From: Fulvia fulva
Lineage: Eukaryota; Ascomycota; Dothideomycetes; Mycosphaerellales; Mycosphaerellaceae
Reading direction: 5' to 3'
Assembly: GCF_020509005.1 (NCBI RefSeq)
Contig: NC_063020.1
Coordinates: 372,001-436,000 of the forward strand
DNA: 64,000 bases
Below the pieces are notes generated by a model that worked only from the letters and a program-made list of their open reading frames with translations, did not search any database and was not told where the DNA came from. This document shows positions 33,429-45,268 of this stretch, piece after piece. How positions within the stretch are numbered: the stretch's first letter is position 1; every line of letters begins with the position of its first letter. Made by a program: the position numbers and the translations under genes.

Positions 33429-35035
33429 ATGCGCTCCTCCAGCCCTCTCCCTTCCGCCCTCCTCCTCCCCCTCCTCCCCCTCCTTCCCCTCCTTCCCCTC
33501 CTTCCCCTCCTTCCCCTCCTCCGCGTCGCATCAGCCGCAGCCCAAACAACACAGACACTCGCAACTGGCCTCATCATCGAACACACCTCGGGCCCCGTCG
33601 TCTGCCATCGGCCCACGCGAATACACGACAAACTCTCGATGCACTACCGGGGGACACTGCAGGCAAATGGAAAGGAGTTCGATCAGTCATACAAGCGTGG
33701 CAAGCCCTTTCAGTTCACGCTGGGCGAGCATGAGGTGATTGACGGCTGGGACCAGGGACTGCTGGGCATGTGTCCGGGGCAGAGCAGGAAGTTGACGATC
33801 CCGCCGGCGCTGGGATATGGTAGTGCGGATATGGCATCGATCCCGGCGAACAGTGTGCTGGTGTTTGAGACGAAGCTTATGGATATTGTAAAGGAAGGAA
33901 ACGGCCCGGTCAGCGATGCGGAGAAGGAAATGATGAAGCTGAAGGGGACAGAGACTGCAGATGGCATGTTCAGCATCGCGACTGCGCCACCGCAGCCGGG
34001 AGGAAGTATGGAAAGCGAGGGCGAAGACGACCAGGGCATCATACCATCACCTCCACCCGAAGGGACACCGCCCGAGCAGACAAAGTGTCATCTGCTGGGT
34101 CCATTCGCTCTGATGGTGCAAGGACTGCTGGGTGCGTTCGCACTGTTGACGCTTGTGTACAAGAGATGGAGAGAAACGCCCAAACGACCGTGGAAGATCT
34201 TCTTCTTCGACGTGAGCAAGCAGGTCTTTGGATCGATGCTCACCCACGTCATCAACCTGGCCATGAGCGAGCTTGGAAGTGTCGACATGGCGAATGCGGC
34301 TGCTGCTGTTGCGACCAAGACCAAGGACAAGCATCCATCCGAACGCTCGCCGAATCCGTGTTCATTCTACCTGCTGAACTTGGGAATCGATGTGAGTATT
34401 CTATATCGCATCTTCATCTCCTATGCTAACCATCACAGACAACAATCGGCGTCCCAGTCCTCTACTTCATCCTCAAAGCCCTCTACCACCTCTTCCTGCG
34501 CACGCCCCTCGCCAACCCCCCAGAATCCATCAAATCCGGCCACTACGGCACCCCCGCTAAAGTCCAATGGTACCTAAAACAACTCCTAATCTACTGCATC
34601 GGCCTGACCTTCATGAAACTCTTCGTCTTCTTCCTGTTCCTCGCCATGCCCTTCTTGCCCTGGATCGGCGACTGGGCCCTCCGCTGGACAGAAGGAAACG
34701 AAGCACTCCAGATCGCATTCGCCCTCTTCCTATTCCCACTAGCGATGAATGCGGTGCAGTACTGGGTCATCGATAATTTCATCATGGATAAGAATCAGGA
34801 TCGGAAACATGCCGGTGGGTATAGCCATGTTGCGGAGGAGGATGAGGAGGAGAGGGAGAGGATGATTGGGGATGATGAGACGATTGTGGATGAGGAGGCG
34901 GTGAGGGGGAAGGGGAGTGATGAGGAGAGCGGAAGGGGCCAGGCGATTAAGGAGATTGATCCGCTACCGATACCGAGTTATCCTGAGAGGAGAGGCGAGG
35001 GAAGTCAGAGGACGAGTCCGAAGAGGAGTGATTGA
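33429..35035 (+). CDS. FKBP-type prolyl isomerase fused to a STIMATE-family membrane domain
   Basis: Exons 33429-34391 and 34439-35035 around a 47-bp GTGAGT...CAG intron give 519 residues. Order: signal peptide with a long Leu/Pro core (1-38); FKBP domain (about 64-153) with MHYRGTL, FDQSY, VIDGWDQGLLGMCPGQSRKLTIPPALGYG and LVFETKL, close to secretory-pathway FKBP2/FKBP13; a 65-residue Pro/Glu linker; a STIMATE domain (about 219-430) with CHLLGPFALMVQGLLG, YKRWRE, PWKIFFFDVSKQ and YWVIDNFIM; and an acidic tail. The two domains lie in one uninterrupted exon. FKBPs isomerise prolyl bonds; animal STIMATE (TMEM110) acts on STIM1 at the ER, and fungal relatives are called vacuolar membrane proteins. 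The layout suggests a lumenal FKBP tethered to the ER or vacuole membrane (inference). Two separate transcripts remain possible. Confidence 0.8.
33460..33522 (+). repeat. 9-bp tandem repeat inside the signal-peptide coding region
   Basis: The unit CTCCTTCCC is repeated about five times after related CTCCTCCCC units. It is coding and gives repeated Leu-Pro-Leu triplets in the hydrophobic core of the FKBP-STIMATE signal peptide. Such arrays change copy number in steps of three codons. Confidence 0.8.
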
Positions 35036-36070
35036 GGGGTTTAGTGAGGAGGAGGTTTTCTTGGAGGCGTTAGTTAGCGAGAGTGTGGAATACGAGATAG
35101 ATGCATTACGACAGAACAATTTCTTGAGAGGCCACACTTTCATGGCGTCGACAGTTCCTCAAGCGGACCATTGGATGACATCTGCGCCTATCTGTGCGCA
35201 AACACCTGGCATCACGGTACACGAGTTCTCTAAGCGGTCGTTGTCAAGCGGGAGCTGAAATATCACTACAGGCTCTCGAGCCTTAGACAAGCTTTCAAGA
35301 GGGGCATCTACGCCACGTCCAAATCCAGATCAGATCACACTGTGGAGTCGCAAATGTACGCGGGCGAGAACATCACCGGCTGCGTTCCGTCCATCCAAGA
35401 TCCGAACAAATCCATGGGAAGGCCTCTATTGCTCATCGACTGCAACACTTTGCGTCTGAACTATGCGACCGCGGTGCGGAGGCATGTTGAGCAGACATAT
35501 ACGGCTTGACAACAAGGTCCAGTACATACGACCACAGGCTAGTAAAAGTTCGGGATCCCGTTCAAACCGTTCTGACATACTTTACATCTGGCACTACCTC
35601 GTTTCTTATTTGCCCCTTGTATTTCGAGCCCTATGACGGAAGCTTGATAGTACTAGCAATATTAGGTGTAGTAGTGTCCCGTCGAGGTGTCACCGCGATG
35701 AGCAAGGACAAATGAACCGATCAGATTGGCGCATGCGGAGTCGCGAGACATCTTGGCGGACAAGTTGACGGCCTTTCCATCTTAGACATGTATGCTCCGC
35801 TCACCGCCGAAGACGATATCGATGCTCGCGTCTATAAAACCTGTTGATAAGTTAGGCCAATAAAGGCGATTCTCCACGACACTTGAGATCGTTGAACGAC
35901 AAGAGGATAGAGGCTCATATGAGGACAGTCCTTCGGACTATCCTTCACTGTATATATAAAATGCATGAATCTCACTTAGAGCTCTGCCAACTCGCTCTTC
36001 CCTCCTCCCTCTTGCGTCTTTACCGCTCTTCGCGCTGTTCTGTTCCGAGCTACTACTACACAGAACGATC
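35036..36070. other. Intergenic, no gene recognised
   Basis: About 1 kb between the FKBP-STIMATE gene and the small secreted gene, which converge. An open plus-strand frame (35883-36305) runs antisense to the secreted gene but has no ATG at its start and no family likeness. Confidence 0.45.
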
Positions 36071-36348
36071 CTACTCTTCAGTCCGCTCTACCGCGCTACC
36101 ACCAAAGTCGATACCCTCGATCCAACACGGGTCTGGCCACTATACAGATTTTAGCTCTCGATGTCGTAGACAGAGACACAAACAACTATTTAACAAAGAC
36201 AGGTATAGACAGCTAGGTAGGGACTTACGCCTAGACATTGACAAAGTTCCAACCGATCCTCGCATTCGCTGCAATCCTCGTCGCAGGCGGCCATCGCGCT
36301 ACTAACAGCTGCGACCAAGACAGATGCGATCCAGAAGAGGCGCGCCAT
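36071..36348 (-). CDS. Very small secreted cysteine-rich protein (62 residues)
   Basis: Exon 1 (36348-36229) starts ATGGCG after CAAAG and encodes 40 residues: a textbook signal peptide (MARLFWIASVLVAAVSSAMA) and then ACDEDCSECEDRLELCQCLG. A GTAAGT donor follows at once. Exon 2 (36139-36071), after GCTAAA and TATAG, adds WPDPCWIEGIDFGG and a short acidic end. The 89-bp intron keeps phase 0. The mature peptide of about 42 residues has six Cys. A TATAAAA box lies about 70 bp upstream. No family is recognised. It lies in otherwise gene-poor DNA about 1.3 kb from the retrotransposon block, which fits an effector-like gene, though this is inference. The second exon is less certain than the first. 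Confidence 0.65.
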
Positions 36349-37555
36349 CTTTGAGTAGTCAAGTTGGGTAATGATGTTGCTTAGAGATCGAGGCCTAGGC
36401 AGAGCAGCTGTGTCCTTTTATAGGCAGTTGAACATACTAGGCTAGGTTACCTTACACCACTGTTGCTTGTTATTATACACTGCAAGTTCTTATGCCTACC
36501 CACACGCGATGCATGCTTTATCGGACCAGACGCAAGTGTACGCATGAGATTTGGCCGACCTATACGCCTACGTGGTGGTCGTGGTGCCTACCTATCCGGA
36601 CCTGCTGCAGTCTCAAAACCAGGATCCCCGGCGTAGCACCCAGTATTAACTACACTAGACCGCGAGACTAAAATCACGGTGGGTGAACACGTGGGGATCC
36701 CTCATGTTGTATGTTTTTGGCCGTTCCTTTTGTAGACGCCGAGCTCGATTCCTTACGGCAGGACGACGAACATGAGGTTGTAAGGGTAGTTGCTCTGTTT
36801 TTGGTCCAAGGTGGAATGGCTGAGCCGATTACATTGCTTACGATGTCCTCTGTTTGGCTCGGGAGTATGTTGGGCCGCGATCCAGAGTCCCTATCTTTAG
36901 AACACTAAGAGAAAGCGGGACAGAGGTCCAACGGAGACAGGATAGCCGTGTCGGTCCCCATGCACCCGCGAAAGATTGAAGCATCGGTGATGCCGACCAT
37001 GTAACGAATGGGGCCTTTCCGGCGATGAACGATTGTGTCCCTCCCCTGCCTTTGCTCGTCGTAAGGTTTGCTGGAGGGGAGGAGCGCTGGCCTTCTTGGT
37101 CTGCGTCTCTCTTCTGCTGCGATGGCTCTACGGCTGAGCCCTGCAGTAGCCTGCAGTAGCAATCCTACGTACTCTACGCAGGATGCTGTGAGGTTACAGT
37201 AGTTCTTCGCTGTAGCGGAATCTCTGCTTGGAAGCCTCGACTCCATTCGTGCGCCAGAAGCATCGTGAGGAACACGCCGGCGCAGATGTAGGCATTAGGA
37301 TAGGTAGACTGTCGGAGGGAGGGGCTATGATTCGTATAGATTTATGTCTCGGGTTCAAACTTGACATGTCTCCAAGTCTTGATGTGAGTGAGTGAGCATA
37401 GTGCTCGTGTTGGTGCTCGTAGAACGTGCCACGGTGGTCTGTATTCTGGCAACGACTAGCAAAACCTTGTCCCTCGGCAACTTCCGAGCCCCACCAATAT
37501 AATAGCTGAGAATTAATCAATTTGCAGTAAAGCTGCTCTTGGCGCTAGAGAGCTA
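36349..37555. other. Intergenic, right edge of the gene block
   Basis: Beyond the TATA box of the secreted gene no coding sequence was recognised. Near 37530-37560 the composition changes sharply to AT-rich, CTA/TAG-rich DNA, which marks the start of the retrotransposon block. Confidence 0.5.
36413..36424 (-). promoter_or_regulatory. TATA box of the small secreted gene
   Basis: Read leftward the site is CCTATAAAAGGA, 65-76 bp upstream of the ATG at 36348. This spacing suits a transcription start about 30 bp downstream and a short leader. Confidence 0.55.
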
Positions 37556-38199
37556 ATTTTCGCCTATTTGCCTACTTTCTATTCTACCTACCTATTAAAA
37601 TTACCTTATTCTCTTAATATCGCGCTATCTACTATAATACCTTATAGAGGACCTTAAGGCTCTTTAAGAACGCTTCCTCTACCTTAATAACGTCTTATCT
37701 CTGTCTATTAAAGAATATAATCCCGGTATTAACCTTACGAGTAATATCTATAGTAAAACCCGGATCTAGCGAATAGTAGACCCGAATAGTATTAAGAAGT
37801 AATATTAGCGCTATAGAGAAGGTAAGCTAATACGGTAAAGATAAAGGATAAAGATAATATTAAGAATAATAAGAAGAATACTATTACCGGTAAGAGAGAT
37901 TAACTATAGATAGCTATTATTAAGTAGTACGCGGTTAGCTTAATTATAGATATCTAGTACCTTAATAGTAAACCTATATACGTATCTATTCGAAGAGGTA
38001 GATATACCGGAAGTTACTACTATAGCCTCGAATACGTAGACTATCGTAGTAATAATATAAGGGCGTATATATACTAGAGGATTAAAAAGTTCAAGGCTAG
38101 ACTAGTTATAAGGGGCAAATTCGTAAAACCCGGATTGACTATCGCTAAACACGACATAATCGAAAGCCCTTATTAAGGCTATTCTAACGACCTATAACG
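37556..38199 (+). other. RIP-damaged repeat DNA, element not assigned
   Basis: AT-rich, CA/TG-poor sequence with stops in every frame. It could be the 5' flank of LINE A or the split 5' part of the Gypsy element that continues at 43107; ATTAAGAATA occurs both at about 37859 and at 43107, but the match is too short to prove a target duplication. Confidence 0.5.
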
Positions 38200-41100
38200 T
38201 AGACTACTGCCCCTAGAATTGAGGGAGTTCTACCTTATTTAAGTTAGATAGCTTAAAGTTCTCTTCACCCTATTTCTTTAGCTCTATAGCCCTAAACGCC
38301 GCGGAGGTGCCTAGCTATATTAGGCAACTCCTAGGCAATAGTAGCCTAGGCTATAGTACTACCGGCGCCTACGGCTCTATAGGCGAAGCTCCCCTAAGAT
38401 AACTAGTAGCAACTTATAGAGGACGCAAAAAGTATAGAGACTAACGATTAGCTCCTAGACCGGTCTCTATAGGTAATGATTACTTAGCTTTATACGGCGC
38501 TAGTCCTATCGTATTACCGAGGGTAATAAGAAATGAGGACGACGTCTTAGGCGATTAATTAAGGCCACCCGGAGTCAACACCCCTATAGCTAGGCATCGG
38601 TCGCGGCTTCGATACTAGGCCCCGGCCTAACGTACGATATAGTTACAATCCGTATTATAGTAAAGGAAGACTAGGCCGAAGTGGCGAAGCTATCGAACAA
38701 GGAGCTTGCCTAGCGAATTAATTAACTAGGGGTAGTCGTAGTAAACTAATAGTCTAACGGTACTCTATAGATCTATACTAGCTCTACTACTACTAGGAGG
38801 CACCTAGAGGTATAGCTATAGTAGGTATCTAAGGTTACGGCATTAGCGAAGGTCTTAACGAAGCAAATTATAATCCTAGTCTACGATATACCTAAAGAGT
38901 TCGACCTAACTAACTAAGGTCACCTACGTGCTCTCTAGGAGGATAACCCGGTCACTCTTAACACTCTAATCTAGAAGGCGACTTAGCTCTATAGGAAATA
39001 GCTAGAAGGCAAGAAGGCCTCGGCGCTAATCGTATAGCTATAAGACGCGAAAGCGGCAGATCTAGTAATAGAACAAGGCCTAATCTAGTAATATAGCCTT
39101 AAGATAGTAGAAAAGTACTCCTTATCCTTCCGTGTCCTCTAATACTTTAAATGCTAACAGTATAGACACTAAACCTATACGTATATAAACAAGTAGGCCT
39201 ACTCGAACTATATAGGAGACTATATATCTAGGGACTATATATCGGCTACGAGGCGGTACGCGAACTGTCCGGGGTACTACCTATCGTATAGCGCGGAATG
39301 CCTATAGCGGAAACTAGCGAAAAACAAGGCAATTATAAATAGAACCGTCGCCCTAAGGTTCTACGGCAACCGTAAGGCTAGTCTATACCGGAACTAGCTA
39401 GCGGCGGTCGGGTATAAGCGCCCTAGGGCCGAGGATAATATAAAGGATATATAACCTAGGGCGTACGGGAGGCTACGTACTCTACTAGTTACGGCGAGGG
39501 AATCTAACTAGGCCCGGCTCCCCTTTAGTATATAACCGATACGCGTAGACTAGGACGCGCTAGGCAATAGGACATAGGACATTATAGAGGAAATGATTGT
39601 CGATAACGATAACTAGCCTCGACACGCTTAGCATTATCTAGTATAACGTTAACTATAGTAAGGATATAGTATAGAACTATTTTCTATACGAGGCGGACTC
39701 GTACGTCTACTACGTCCTAGTAATCTAGGAGCTATAGATTAACCCGTACTATAAGAGACTAACGACCTACAAGTTACTAGGCTATACGATATACCTACGA
39801 AGCAACGGTAGACCCCGTACGTACTTCTATGTTAGTAAGGACATACTAGAATCCGAATAGGAGGTAGTATACTATATAGACGAAGAAGGCGGCGGAGATA
39901 TTACCTCCCTCTACGTAGGTAGCACTTAGATATACAATATATATATACAACCGCTAGCCTCGAGGTCTAGCCGCGACCTTAGGGTCTATAGACACCTAGA
40001 TAGTACGCTTAAGAGACAAGGCTACTACATCGTAGTAGGAGACTTTAATATATACTACCCTTCCTAGGAAAGCCTTATATAGCCGTACCCTATAGCCGAC
40101 GAAGTAATCGACTTGATAGCGAGCAACGTAATTGCCCTTAATACCCCGAAGGACCTAGGTACCTAGAAGAGAGGGGGACTCTAAGGCACGATCGACCTCT
40201 CCTAGATCTTAGATAGATACTACTATATAGTAACCTACTATAGGATCGAATATAAACTCGAGGCGTCGTTAGACTATATACTAGTTAGGACCTCTATTAC
40301 GATATAGATATAATATATACTAGCGAGAACCCGTAAGCTAAACTAGGGAAAGGCCTACTAGGCTAACATCTAGGTATACCTCGACGACTCCGAGAGGCTA
40401 GTCTAGATCGCGTAGTAGCAATATAATAGTAAAGACGAGATAGACGAGGTAGTCTAAGGATTAATAGACGAAATAGGAAAAGCGACCTTACTCTACGTTC
40501 CGCTTACCTAACTAACGATATAGTCTAAACTATACTAGACGCCGAAGTGCACTACGACGGTAAGAGAAGCAAGGAGAGCCCGCCGGATATAGACGAGTAG
40601 CTATAGCGAGGAGGCCTAGAACGTATATAGGGAGGCATACTAATAGAAGAAAGCTACGATACGGAGGGAGAAAGTAGTCGGCTAGAGAGCTATAGTAGAA
40701 GAAATCGCCGGCAAGCTAGCGAGGATATAGAAGCTAGTAAAATGGGCCCGATAGGACCCTATATAGGGTCCCTCATTCTCTATCCTAGCGCTATAATTGC
40801 CTAGTGGCCCGGTTAGTAACCCCGAGGCTAAGGCGCGTCTACTAGCTAGCAAGTTCTTCCCGCCCCTAGTCGAGGCTAATCTAAGCGACATAAATAGCTC
40901 TACTCCTCTAGCCCCTAGTATAGCGGTCTAATAGAATATGTCCGAGAGAGATGTTACCGCTATACTTAGGAAGTTACCGGCGAAGAAAGCCCCGGGGCCG
41001 GATAGGATCCTAAACGAACTACTAAAGAAGTATAGAGATCAACTAGCCCTAGTAGTCGTAGCGATCTTTAACGCCTACCTATAGACCGGATACTACCTAA

Positions 41101-43106
41101 CGGCATTTAAACAATCGACGATAGTAGTCCTACGTAAGCCGTAGAAGGAAGACTATACGTAGGTAGAGTCGTACCGCCTAATTGCGCTCCTTAATACTCT
41201 TAGGAAGGCGCTTAAGAAGCTAGTTATAACGAGACTCTCCGAGGCGGTAGAGGAGTACTCCCTACTCCCGGATACCTAGATAGGTACGCGCCTATAGCGG
41301 TCGACGCTATCCGCGATAGAACTTATCACCTCTTAGGTAAAGGCTATCTAGTATAGGAATAGGGACAAGGTAGTATCCTTACTTAGTCTAGATATATCGG
41401 GAGCCTTCGACTACGTGTTACACCCGCGGCTACTCTATATCCTAAGGTCGAAAGGACTCCCTAAGTAGCTTATTAACTTTGTACGGTCCTACCTCTAAAA
41501 CCGTAGTACGTCGATCCTAGTCGGTTAGTATAAAAGCCTATTTTAAGTAGTCTATACTAGAATCCCGTAAGGCTTAACGCTAGTACCTATCCTATTCCTC
41601 TTCTTTATAGCGACGCTACTCCTAGCCCTAGAATCCTAGAACACCGCTACGAGCGGCTTTGTAGACGACACGAACATCCTAGCGTAGTCTTCCTCGACTA
41701 AGGAGAACTATAGGCTACTAGAAGAGAAGCACAAGATCTACGAAGACTAGGCTAGGAGGTATAGGGCTCGGTTTGCCCTAGAAAAGTACAATCTAATACA
41801 CTTTACGCGCCGGCTACAGTTCTATAACATATATACTTCTATCTAGATATACGGGCACACGACTAACCCGGTAAATTAGCTTAGGATCCTCGGACTATAG
41901 GTAGACCCGGCGCTACGGTAGAGGAAGTACGTATAGGTAATATTACGGAAAGCTAAACAGAATATAGCATTATACTAGAGGCTTACTACGTCTATATAGG
42001 GGGCAGACTTTTGGTAGTTACGACTTCTATATACGGCTATTATACGGCTAGTCCTTACCTATAGTAGCTAAGTGTAGTCCTTAGGCGAGAGGGCCTACCT
42101 ATTAAAGGGACTCGTCGCGCCGCTAGCGAAGATCTAAAACTAATGCCTAAGGAAGGTCACCGGGATATATAAGTCGATACTAATAAGGATACTTAAGTAC
42201 GAGACCGCTATACCGCCGATCGACCTATATATCTAGGGACTACGGACGTCCTACTTAGGCAAGTCGGTATAGTACCTAGTATAGAAGGTCATCGCTAGTA
42301 TAGTCGTAAGGGCCCGCAAATTAGTACTAGCGTATAAGGGCATTCGACCCGGAAACGAGCCGAACTACCGGGTAAGGGACGAATAGCTAGTAATACGATA
42401 GGAAGGTAAGAAATCGTTTATAGAGTAACTATAAAAAGAGAGGTAGAACAACTAGGGTGTAGGGTATAGTAGACGCCCTTAGCTAGCGGGATAACCTAAG
42501 GAATAGTTAGCTATAAAATCCGCGGTTAAGTACCCCCCGAAGCTTATCTACTACCGCCTTACGAGGATATAGAGTAGTATAGTAACCTAACTACGAAGCG
42601 AACATATCGGCCTCTAGGGGTACCTATTATAGAGGAAGGTTCTAGAATATACAAATACTAGCTACCCCTACGGCTATTACTCCTAGAACGTACGGTACGT
42701 ACTCCTCGTCTATCCGAGGTAGTCGCTAAGAAGGGGGGAGTAGATAGTAAAGGCGAGGAACCGGACGATTAGGGCACTTCTTAATAACGCTAAGGACCTA
42801 CGGCGTATTACGAACTGGATACTAGAGAAGGGCTGGCTAGAACAGTACCGCCTAGTAGGAATAGTATAGGAAGAGAGGATACGACGTAGCGCGACGAGAC
42901 CGGCTAGGAGCGGGGGCTAACGGGGTAGTGACATAGACTACGTACGTTCAGAGGGAAAGCTAAACTAGATAAGGAGTAGTCGGGGGCGGGAAGGGTTTTC
43001 ACCTATTCGGGTTTCCCTTTATATATAACAATAGATATATACCTATATAGGCCGAATAGGGTCCTAGAATAGGGGAATAACAAATCTATCTATCTATCTA
43101 TCTATT
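38200..43106 (+). mobile_element. LINE A: RIP-damaged Tad1/I-like non-LTR retrotransposon
   Basis: Reading through stops gives a full LINE order on the plus strand. ORF1: ILVYDIPKEFDLTN, then zinc knuckles FKCQQYRH and a second Cys-rich block (about 38880-39310). Endonuclease: IIQYNVN (about 39640) and VVGDFNIYYPS (about 40035). Reverse transcriptase: KLPAKKAPGPDRILNELL (about 40970), SLDISGAFDYV (about 41395) and GFVDDTN (about 41655). A C-terminal RNase H-like region follows. Nearly every expected Trp is TAG. The 3' end is a TCTA tandem tail at 43084-43106. The 5' boundary is not resolved. Not functional. Confidence 0.85.
43084..43106 (+). repeat. ATCT tandem tail of LINE A
   Basis: About five copies of ATCT end LINE A. 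LINE C (opposite strand) ends in the same kind of tail at 45944-45954, so this is a family trait rather than a chance microsatellite. Confidence 0.75.
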
Positions 43107-44653
43107 ATTAAGAATACTATCCGTCTACCGGCCGTATAGCGAGCTAAGAACGCGATAAACTTCTAGGCTACTACGTATAAGCCGGATTAGGCTATAATAA
43201 AGTTCTACGCCTATATACTACGTATAGAAGGGTAGCTAGAGAACAAGCTCCCCGTTACCAACTTAGGTAAGCTCGTAAGGATCGACTTCTACTTCTCTAA
43301 GTTACTAGAAGCGATCTATAATTAGATTATACGGCTTAATAAGTTAATAACGTCTTCTACTATTAATAACCTATTTAACGAAGCCTACTATATTAAGGAT
43401 TCTAGTATTACTAGACCTACTCTACGAGGCCTACGCGGAGGCCGTATAGGGGATATAATAGGTAGAGGTATAACGCTAACGTAGCTAGCCGCCTAGGCCG
43501 CCTTAGAGTTACCTTTTAGGGGCCGCGGAAGGGGTCGAGGGCTATAGAGAGGACGTAGAAGAGAGGACTACTACTAATCTAACTATTAAGATCCTAGTCA
43601 CCCCCTAATAACTCTTCTAATACCTAATAGTAGTCGGGAAAATAGATACCCTAGTCGTATTATTCTTATACGTACGACTAGGGCTAAAGACAAAAGGACG
43701 AGAGAGGTAAATCGTAGTTACCGTTAGCGTACCTAATAGATATAGTAGAATGCGAGAGCTTACCGCGCTAATTAATAGTAGTACCTAGCTTAGCCTTATC
43801 TTCTAATACGTCGTAAAGGTACTAAACCTTAAGGCTTTAGACCTCTCTATACTAAACGTCAAATTCCTTAATAATAATAAGATAACTATCTATAAGATCT
43901 ATAATATAGCGACTATAGTAACTAACTCGCGAGGCGAGTCCCGGATATACGAATAGTAGTTTAGGCCGGTACATTTATAGGATATAATATAATCCTCGGG
44001 TACGACTAGCTCGTTAACTTAAATATACTAATCTATTTTAGGGCGGTACCTTTTACTAGTACCCCCTTAGTAACCCCCTAGAGGGCGCTAAGAAGGCACC
44101 TAGTAAGTACCCGGGAAGCGCTAAGGAATACGCGGGATAGATCGCCGCCTTACGTATTATAGTAGCTATTATTAATAGCTTAGTATCTATCCTACTTAAA
44201 GATAGGAGCTACGTTATTAAGGCGATAGAGACCGAGGAGTCCTCGGATAAGGGCGAAGGGTATTACGAGTATCTTAAGGGTACCTTCTAGGCCCCTATAG
44301 AGCACCTAGAGGACGCCCTAGCGGAGGCTATAAGCGGAATAACACCCTAAGGAGGGGGCGATCGAGACCCTACCTCCGTAAGGATCGAATAGTAAGACCT
44401 ATAGTAGGTAGCCGTAGTCGTAATATATAAGCGGTATAAGAACCTCTACGCCTACTATAACAAACTATAAGACCTCTCGCGATAATTCTACGAATACTAC
44501 TACTACGTTACCGCTATATAGGAAGAAGATTATATCCCTAAATACTATAAGGACTTCGCCGACGTATTTAATATCGACCTAGTAGGAGTGCTTATGTAAT
44601 ATAGTTAGTACGATTACGCGATCGACCTAGAGGAAGGCCGAGTAGCGCCCTAG

Positions 44654-45268
44654 TATTACGGCTACGTAAGCGGCCCGCTTAGATCCGCGCTACCGGCTCA
44701 CCTAGATAGGCAAAAGACGAGGTCGTGAAGCTCGTAAGCTTCATACTGGCGGAGCCTTACATAGGCTCACTTCGGATAATAGACTACCCTAAGTGCCGCC
44801 GTAACACCAGCCCCCCCGCTAAGGGTGACGTCTGGGCACCTAAGATAACGCGCCCCCGGGCGCAATCTGTTTTTCACTCGCTTCACCTTCAGACCCCACG
44901 CACTGGTCACAACTAGCCCCTATCACGTGCTGAGGTGAATGCGCCCGGAGGCGGCTTTGAGATGTACGCTTCGACGATAGTGACGTAGATGCGCCCCCAC
45001 GCAGTGAGCAGAAAGTGAGCAACAGCTGCGCCCGTGAGCCTAACGGCCGAAAATCCCAGCGAGGTGTTTCAGTGCTTGGCATTCGAACCCTGGACCCTAG
45101 GGGAGCTTTACGGAATGTCACGGCTACGCAAGCGGCCCGCTCAGACCCGCGCTACCGGCCTACCTAAACAGGCAAAAGACGGGGTCGTGAAGCTCGTAAG
45201 CTTCACACTAGCGGAGCCTTACATAGGCTCACTTTGGATAATAGACTACCCTAAGTGCCGCCGTAACA
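44654..45268 (+). mobile_element. TRIM-like LTR element nested in Gypsy A
   Basis: Two direct repeats of exactly 153 bp, 44654-44806 and 45116-45268, flank a 309-bp core. The 3' repeat starts TGTCACGGC and ends GCCGTAACA, an imperfect inverted pair with TG...CA ends. The 5' copy starts TATTACGGC, as expected after G-to-A and C-to-T change. The pentamer CCTAG flanks both sides (44649-44653 and 45269-45273). Differences between the repeats appear to be all transitions. Removing the element rejoins the Gypsy RT frame (YYG to IYNLS). There is no coding capacity; size and structure fit a terminal-repeat retrotransposon in miniature. A tRNA-type primer site beginning TGG is not evident. Confidence 0.88.
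44807..45115 (+). other. Undamaged GC-rich core of the TRIM-like element
   Basis: Unlike the surrounding DNA, this core is GC-rich, keeps CA and TG dinucleotides, and has several GCGCCC motifs, one inside the near-palindrome GCGCCCCCGGGCGC (about 44849). Read leftward it contains GGGTTCGAATGCC (about 45078-45090), similar to an RNA polymerase III B box, but no matching A box is clear. No protein is encoded. Confidence 0.6.

Noticed and set aside
33292..33564. Gly-rich open frame on the minus strand
   Set aside because: It is the reverse reading of the CTCCTTCCC repeat.
35883..36305. 140-codon open frame on the plus strand
   Set aside because: No ATG at the start, no family likeness, and antisense to the better supported secreted gene.
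45070..45120. B-box-like GGTTCGAATGCC in the TRIM core, suggesting a SINE
   Set aside because: No A box at the right distance, and the LTRs with a 5-bp target duplication explain the element better.
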